From contig JBBQUN010000142.1 in assembly GCA_038212405.1 (NCBI GenBank), forward strand, positions 1 to 11,796: 11,796 nucleotides of DNA, written 5' to 3'. The notes under the pieces were generated by a model, which was not told where the DNA came from, did no database searches, and saw nothing but the letters and a program-made list of their open reading frames with translations. A program made the translations under genes and the position numbers. Positions 7,759 to 11,796 of this stretch are shown here, piece by piece. The DNA is from JBBQUN01 sp038212405. Lineage in GTDB: Bacteria; Actinomycetota; Acidimicrobiia; Acidimicrobiales; SZUA-35. Each line of letters opens with the position of its first letter. Position 1 is the first letter of the stretch.

Positions 7759-8529
7759 GTGCCATTGATCGAATCTCCGCTCGTCACACCCGATGATCAC
7801 CGCCTGGCCGCCGATCTGGCGACACGAACCGGTGAGTTGCTCACCGAGCTACGGCGACACCTCATCGAGCGGGGCATCACCCACTACGAACTGAAAGATG
7901 CCGGCGATGAAGCCGCCCACGACCTCATCGTGTCGGTTCTCGCCGAGCAGCGGCCCGACGATGCCGTGCTGTCGGAAGAGGGCGCCGACGAGCGGGCACG
8001 TCTCGATGCGGTCCGAACCTGGATCGTCGATCCACTCGACGGCACTCGTGAGTTCGCGGAACCACCCCGTGACGACTGGGCCGTGCACATCGCACTCGTG
8101 ATCAATGGTGACCCCGTTGCCGGAGCGGTGTCGCTCCCGGCGCAACGCATCACGCTTTCGACGTACCAGCCATCGGTCCTCCCCGCACCGAGCGCCGATG
8201 CGCCTCGGGTCATCGTGAGTCGCACTCGCCGACCACCCGCGGCACAGATGCTTGCCCGCGAGCTCAATGCCAGGTACCTCGAAATGGGTTCGGCCGGAGC
8301 AAAGGCCATGGCCGTCGTGCGGGGCCATGCCGACATCTACGCTCATTCAGGCGGCCAGTACGAATGGGACAACTGCGCACCGGTTGCGGTTGCCCTCGCC
8401 GCCGGCCTGCACTGCTCGCGGCTCGACGGGACACCGATGGTGTACAACAACCCCGACCCGTACTTGCCGGATCTACTCATCTGCCGCCCCGAGTGGGCCG
8501 AGCAGTGTCTCGCCATCTTGAATTCATGA
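7759..8529 (+). CDS. cysQ: 3'(2'),5'-bisphosphate nucleotidase CysQ (inositol monophosphatase family)
   Basis: A 256-residue metal-dependent phosphatase (257 if GTG 7756 is used). Numbered from 7756, the metal and active-site motifs are EE at 74-75 (LSEEGAD), WIVDPLDGTREF with Asp92 and Asp95 (89-100), and WDNCAPV with Asp205 (204-210). GSAGAKAMAVV (178-188) and DPYLPDLLIC near the end match mycobacterial CysQ closely by eye. The enzyme converts 3'-phosphoadenosine 5'-phosphate to AMP, removing a by-product that inhibits sulfate assimilation and RNA-degrading enzymes. Mycobacterial CysQ also acts on inositol 1-phosphate and fructose 1,6-bisphosphate. The gene overlaps the next one by 4 bp, so they form a translationally coupled pair. 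A TAGAGT box 6 nt upstream suggests a leaderless transcript. Confidence 0.93.
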   Translation: MPLIESPLVTPDDHRLAADLATRTGELLTELRRHLIERGITHYELKDAGDEAAHDLIVSVLAEQRPDDAVLSEEGADERARLDAVRTWIVDPLDGTREFAEPPRDDWAVHIALVINGDPVAGAVSLPAQRITLSTYQPSVLPAPSADAPRVIVSRTRRPPAAQMLARELNARYLEMGSAGAKAMAVVRGHADIYAHSGGQYEWDNCAPVAVALAAGLHCSRLDGTPMVYNNPDPYLPDLLICRPEWAEQCLAILNS

Positions 8530-9377
8530 ACGCTGTCATGACGAACACACCCGCAATGAACACGCCAGAACTCCGAGCAGTCAGCTACGCCACCGATGAC
8601 CGGGTCGCGCTGATCTCCCTCGACCGTCCGCACCGCAACAACGCCTGGACCGGCACGATGGAGAGCGAGTACCGATTCTGTCTCGACCAGGCCGAGTCCG
8701 ATCCGAACATCGGTGTCATCGTGATCACCGGCAACGGCGAGCGGTTCTGCGTTGGCGGCGACTCCCAGGCGCTCGAAGGCCATGTCGACCGGGGCAGCTA
8801 CGACACCGGGCTACGCGGCAATGAAGCAACGCCGGGGTACGGCGTCGAGCCCATGTTCGACCATCCCTTCGCCTACCACTTCGGTTTGTCGAAGCCGGTG
8901 ATCGCCGCCGTCAATGGCGCGGCGGCGGGTATCGGCATGGCGTTGGCGATGTACGCCGATCTCCGCTTCGCGACGCCGGGGGCCAAGTTCACCACCGCCC
9001 ACGGCAAGCTCGGGCTGCCCCCCGAGTACGGCCTGTCGTGGCTACTGCCCCGCATGATCGGGGTGCCGAGGGCGCTCGACGTGCTCCTCACCTCGCGAGT
9101 GCTCCTCGCCGAGGAGGCGCTCGAGTGGGGACTCATCAACGCCATCCATCCCGCCGAAGAGCTCCTCCCCGCCACGATCGCCTACGCCAAGATGCTGGTC
9201 AGCAGCGTCGCTGCTGGTTCACTACGAGCGAGCCGTCAGCAGCTCTACCGCGACCTCCACGGCGACATCGGAACGTCGGTCACCGACTCGATGCGTCTCC
9301 TCAACGACATGATGGGCGGTGCGGAATACCGCGAAGGCGTCGCTGCCCTCGTGGAAAAGCGTCCGCCTCGCTTCTAG
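8526..9377 (+). CDS. Enoyl-CoA hydratase/isomerase (crotonase) family protein
   Basis: A 283-residue crotonase-fold protein. The N-terminal strand VALISLDRPHRNNA (28-40), first oxyanion-hole segment FCVGGDSQAL (74-83) and second segment NGAAAGIGMALA (130-141) are present, so CoA-thioester binding is expected. Neither glutamate of classic enoyl-CoA hydratase is kept: by manual alignment the rat Glu144 site is Ala139 and the Glu164 site is His159. Glu167 in LGLPPEYGLSWLLPR (162-176) instead sits where PaaG-type isomerases have their catalytic Asp. An isomerase or other crotonase reaction is therefore more likely than simple hydration. The ATG at 8526 overlaps the cysQ stop (ATGA), which implies coupled translation. 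ATGs at 8538 and 8556 are alternatives, and there is no Shine-Dalgarno for 8526. Family is certain; reaction and substrate are open. Confidence 0.9.
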   Translation: MNAVMTNTPAMNTPELRAVSYATDDRVALISLDRPHRNNAWTGTMESEYRFCLDQAESDPNIGVIVITGNGERFCVGGDSQALEGHVDRGSYDTGLRGNEATPGYGVEPMFDHPFAYHFGLSKPVIAAVNGAAAGIGMALAMYADLRFATPGAKFTTAHGKLGLPPEYGLSWLLPRMIGVPRALDVLLTSRVLLAEEALEWGLINAIHPAEELLPATIAYAKMLVSSVAAGSLRASRQQLYRDLHGDIGTSVTDSMRLLNDMMGGAEYREGVAALVEKRPPRF

Positions 9378-9480
9378 CGGTTCGCAACTCCCTCGCCCGA
9401 CCTCGCACTGCCCAGGAGCCGCGGCCACAATCGATGCTGCTCGCGACCTGTTCACCCACTTCGAATACCGGTGACCCCAC
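9378..9480 (+). other. Intergenic region between the crotonase and UbiB-like genes
   Basis: 103 bases with no open frame of note and no strong hairpin. TACCGG near 9466 only partly resembles a -10 box, and no Shine-Dalgarno precedes the ATG at 9481. I see no other structure here. Confidence 0.5.
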
Positions 9481-11094
9481 ATGACCCTGGACTCCAGTCC
9501 TCCCGCCGCAACGAACACCACAGATCCCGACGACCTCGGTCTCGGCTCGTTCAGCGAAGTGCAGCCATGGAGCTTGACCAAGCGGCCACCAACGTGGATC
9601 CGTCGCGTGCCGGAGCTGCGGTCGGCCCAACTGCGCTCGCTTCCCGGGCTGACACGGGCGCCCAAGCTGCCGCCGATTCGCCGCGCCATCACCGTGGTTC
9701 GAGTCCTCGGCATCGAAGTCGGCGTGTGGGCGGTGCGAGAGCGAGGCAAGCCAACGTCACGGGCTGGCATTTCCCGTCGCGTTCGTGTTGCCGCAGAGCG
9801 ATTGGGCCCCACGTACATCAAGCTGGCGCAGATCATCTCGTCGGGTGAAGGGGTGTTTCCTGCCGAGCTGGTTGCCGAGTGCAAGAAGTGTCGAGACCAA
9901 GTTCCCGGCGTCTCTTACGAACAAGTCGTACAGGTCGTAGAGGAGCAACTCGGTCGACCAATGCACGAGGTGTTTACCTCGTTCGACCCACAGCCGCTTG
10001 CTGCTGCCTCGATTGCACAGGTCCACGCCGCCGTGCTCAAGACCGGCGAACCCGTCGTGGTGAAAGTCCAGCGACCGGGCATCGGCGACCTCGTGATGCG
10101 CGACCTCAAAGTGCTCGCGTGGCTTGCTCCCTTCCTCGTTGGGCGCATCCCGGTCTCTGCACTGGCCAACCCGCCGGCACTGGTCGAGCTCTTCGCCGAA
10201 ACCATCATCGAGGAACTCGACTTCCGACTCGAAGCGGCGAACATGCTCGACGTCGCACGAGTGTTCGTCGAGCTCGACCAGCGCGGTTTCGTCGTTCCGC
10301 GACCGCACCCCGACTTCGTCACCGAGCGAATTCTCGTGATGCAGCGACTCGATGGGTTCCGCTTCGACGACGTGGTTGGCATGAAGGACGCCGGTATCGA
10401 CACCCATGCCGTGATCCGCACCGGCATGCTGGGCTTCCTCGAAGGTGCGTTCCTGCACGGTGTCTTCCACGGCGATCTCCACGGTGGCAACCTCTTCGTG
10501 CAGCCCGATGGGCGTACCGCCCTCCTCGACTTCGGCATCACCGGTCGTCTCAACCAGCAGGAACGGTTGGCGTTCCTCCGCATGATGATGACCGCCACGA
10601 TGAACGATGTCGAAGGTCAGGTCGCGGCGCTGCGAGATCTCGGTGCCCTCCCTCCCGACACCGATGTCAAAGCCGTCGTTCGTGACCTCGGCCTCGACCG
10701 GCCGATCGATCCCACCAAGCTCGAGCCCGAAGAGCTCGTTGCAGAGCTTCAGCGAGTCATCAAGGCACTGCTCGCCTATGGCGCCCGGATGCCAAAGTCC
10801 CTCATGCTCTACGTGAAGAACCTGATCTTCATCGACGCAGCCATTGCCTCGCTCGCCCCCGAGCTCGACATGTTCGCCGTCGTCACCGACATTGCCACCC
10901 ACTTCGCAACGACGCACGGAGCGGCCATTGCGGCCCAGCTCGGCGTGCAACACGAGGAGTGGCAACTCGACCTCGACGGCGTCAAAGCCGGCTTCGGTGT
11001 GAATCCGAGCGAGATGGAGCAGCTCACCTACGCCGAACTCCAAGAGCGAAGGAGTCTCATCCAGAAGCGCCTCATCGGCCGCCAGCTCGACTGA
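9481..11094 (+). CDS. UbiB/AarF/ABC1 (ADCK-like) atypical kinase family protein
   Basis: A 537-residue protein of the ABC1 kinase-like family. These proteins have a protein-kinase fold with ATPase activity and support quinone or other lipid-linked metabolism. Visible motifs: the N-terminal signature LGPTYIKLAQIISS (109-121), where the usual KxGQ reads KLAQ (114-117); the Ala-rich loop PLAAASIAQVH (172-182) that replaces the P-loop; the lysine in VVVKVQRPG (Lys195); ExD in EELDFRLEA (Glu245, Asp247); catalytic HGDLHGGN (330-337); and LLDFG with Asp350. The first 60 residues are Pro/Arg-rich and look disordered. There is no obvious C-terminal transmembrane pair of the E. coli UbiB type. The gene starts 103 bp after the crotonase gene without a clear promoter or Shine-Dalgarno. 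Actinobacteria of this type use menaquinone, so the exact client pathway is unknown. Confidence 0.92.
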   Translation: MTLDSSPPAATNTTDPDDLGLGSFSEVQPWSLTKRPPTWIRRVPELRSAQLRSLPGLTRAPKLPPIRRAITVVRVLGIEVGVWAVRERGKPTSRAGISRRVRVAAERLGPTYIKLAQIISSGEGVFPAELVAECKKCRDQVPGVSYEQVVQVVEEQLGRPMHEVFTSFDPQPLAAASIAQVHAAVLKTGEPVVVKVQRPGIGDLVMRDLKVLAWLAPFLVGRIPVSALANPPALVELFAETIIEELDFRLEAANMLDVARVFVELDQRGFVVPRPHPDFVTERILVMQRLDGFRFDDVVGMKDAGIDTHAVIRTGMLGFLEGAFLHGVFHGDLHGGNLFVQPDGRTALLDFGITGRLNQQERLAFLRMMMTATMNDVEGQVAALRDLGALPPDTDVKAVVRDLGLDRPIDPTKLEPEELVAELQRVIKALLAYGARMPKSLMLYVKNLIFIDAAIASLAPELDMFAVVTDIATHFATTHGAAIAAQLGVQHEEWQLDLDGVKAGFGVNPSEMEQLTYAELQERRSLIQKRLIGRQLD

Positions 11095-11136
11095 GTCTCG
11101 GTCAGATCACAACGGACGCAACCAGGTTCGCGCTAC

Positions 11137-11144
11137 AAAGGCGG
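11137..11144 (+). promoter_or_regulatory. Ribosome-binding or -10-like sequence before nucS
   Basis: AAAGGCGG ends 2 bases before the ATG at 11147; AAAGG itself is 5 bases away, rather close for a Shine-Dalgarno. The overlapping TACAAA (11134-11139) ends 7 bases before the ATG and would suit a leaderless -10 except for its last base. The sequence alone does not decide between them. Confidence 0.3.
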
Positions 11145-11146
11145 GC

Positions 11147-11796
11147 ATGCGTCTCGTCATCGCCGACTGCACCGTCGACTACCAGGGCAGGCTCACCGCC
11201 CACCTGCCACAGGCCCCACGACTCATCATGGTCAAAGCCGATGGCTGCGTTGCGATTCATGCCGATGGCGGGGCCTACAAGCCCCTCAACTGGATGAACG
11301 CCCCGAACACGCTGCGCGAAGACGATGGCGCATGGACCGTGACCTCACCCAAGGGTGAGCAGCTGATCATCACGTTGCATGAGGTCTTCAGCGACTCGGC
11401 CCACGAACTCGGCGTCGACCCCGGCCTGCAAAAAGATGGGGTCGAAGCACACCTGCAAGAACTGCTCGCCCTCGATCCCGGGCGCATCGAGCCCGGACTC
11501 AGGCTGATCCGGCGCGAGTACCCCACCGACATCGGCCCGGTCGATCTGCTGTGTCGTTCAGCGTCGGGCGACGTCGTTGCCATCGAGATCAAACGCCGCG
11601 GCGAGATCGACGGCGTCGAACAACTCAGCCGCTACCTGAGCTTCCTCAATCGGGCCGGGCTCGGCGACGTTCGCGGCACCTTCGTTGCCCAAGAAATCAA
11701 ACCGCAAGCCAAGGTGCTCTGCGGCGACCGCTCGATCCTTGCCGTCGAAGTCGATTACGACGAACTTCGCGGGATCGAGCGGCCCCAACAACAGCT
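11147..11796 (+). CDS. nucS: Endonuclease NucS/EndoMS (mismatch-specific), 3' end cut off by the window
   Basis: 216 residues are visible with no stop; mycobacterial NucS has about 220-226, so only a few C-terminal residues are missing. The N-terminal DNA-binding half opens MRLVIADCTVDYQGRLTAHL and contains GAYKPLNWM (42-50). DSAHELGVDPGLQKDGVEAH (83-102) bridges to the RecB-like nuclease half. There the catalytic triad is visible as Asp133 (GPVDLL), Glu147 and Lys149 (IEIKRRGEIDGVEQ). NucS cuts both strands at mismatches such as G-T and works with the sliding clamp. It provides the non-canonical mismatch repair of Actinobacteria that lack MutS/MutL. The clamp-binding C-terminus lies beyond the window. 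The ATG at 11147 is fixed by the family N-terminus. The gene lies 52 bp after the UbiB-like gene on the same strand. Confidence 0.96.
   Translation, partial: MRLVIADCTVDYQGRLTAHLPQAPRLIMVKADGCVAIHADGGAYKPLNWMNAPNTLREDDGAWTVTSPKGEQLIITLHEVFSDSAHELGVDPGLQKDGVEAHLQELLALDPGRIEPGLRLIRREYPTDIGPVDLLCRSASGDVVAIEIKRRGEIDGVEQLSRYLSFLNRAGLGDVRGTFVAQEIKPQAKVLCGDRSILAVEVDYDELRGIERPQQQ

Noticed and set aside
8364..8525. Upstream extension of the crotonase frame into cysQ
   Set aside because: The region encodes conserved CysQ motifs (EWDNCAPV, DPYLPDLLIC) in another frame. The crotonase fold starts after 8526.
9757..11043. Long minus-strand open frame (428 codons) opposite the UbiB-like gene
   Set aside because: It is a mirror of the strong plus-strand gene, whose catalytic motifs are all present. 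It shows no recognisable domain, and high-GC codon bias commonly leaves the antisense frame open.
11095..11146. Possible terminator after the UbiB-like gene (ctga...tcag)
   Set aside because: Only 4 bp pair around a 7-base loop, which is too weak to call.

Overview
This window comes from a high-GC actinobacterium. It is most likely a member of the Acidimicrobiia, such as an Ilumatobacter-like lineage. The class is an inference from protein style and gene set; no marker gene such as rRNA is present. Three things support Actinobacteria. The 2-oxoglutarate dehydrogenase is the fused acyltransferase-E1 type (Kgd/OdhA). There is a NucS/EndoMS mismatch endonuclease, which stands in for MutS/MutL in most Actinobacteria. 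There is also a CysQ very close to the mycobacterial protein. Several genes look leaderless, with a TANNNT -10 hexamer 6-7 nt upstream of the start codon and no clear Shine-Dalgarno, which is common in this phylum.

Layout from left to right. Bases 1-3392 (+) hold the 3' part of kgd, a TCA-cycle enzyme. A HAD hydrolase (3397-4056, -) converges on it with 4 bp between the stop codons, and both stops lie inside one perfect 8-bp inverted repeat. Divergent from the HAD gene is a long frame (4189-5601, +) encoding a NYN-type ribonuclease domain, a basic disordered linker, an S1-like RNA-binding domain and a Lys/Ala/Pro repeat tail of histone H1 type. Inside this frame, at 5263, is a GTG with a strong Shine-Dalgarno. 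The tail may therefore also, or only, be made as a separate 112-aa nucleoid-type protein. A 16-bp hairpin (5624-5660) closes this unit.

Next come ettA (5719-7410), an ABC-F translation factor; a 79-aa Cys/His-rich, probably zinc-binding protein (7478-7717); cysQ (7759-8529); and a crotonase-fold enzyme whose ATG overlaps the cysQ stop by 4 bp (8526-9377). They are followed by a UbiB/AarF/ABC1 atypical kinase (9481-11094) and nucS (11147 to the window end, nearly complete).

Functionally this is mostly core housekeeping: the TCA cycle, translation control, sulfur-nucleotide recycling, acyl-CoA metabolism, a quinone-related kinase and DNA mismatch repair. No mobile element, CRISPR array, tRNA or rRNA is visible, and there is no clear sign of horizontal transfer. 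The least ordinary locus is the NYN-S1-H1-like frame. No gene-free stretch exceeds about 135 bp.
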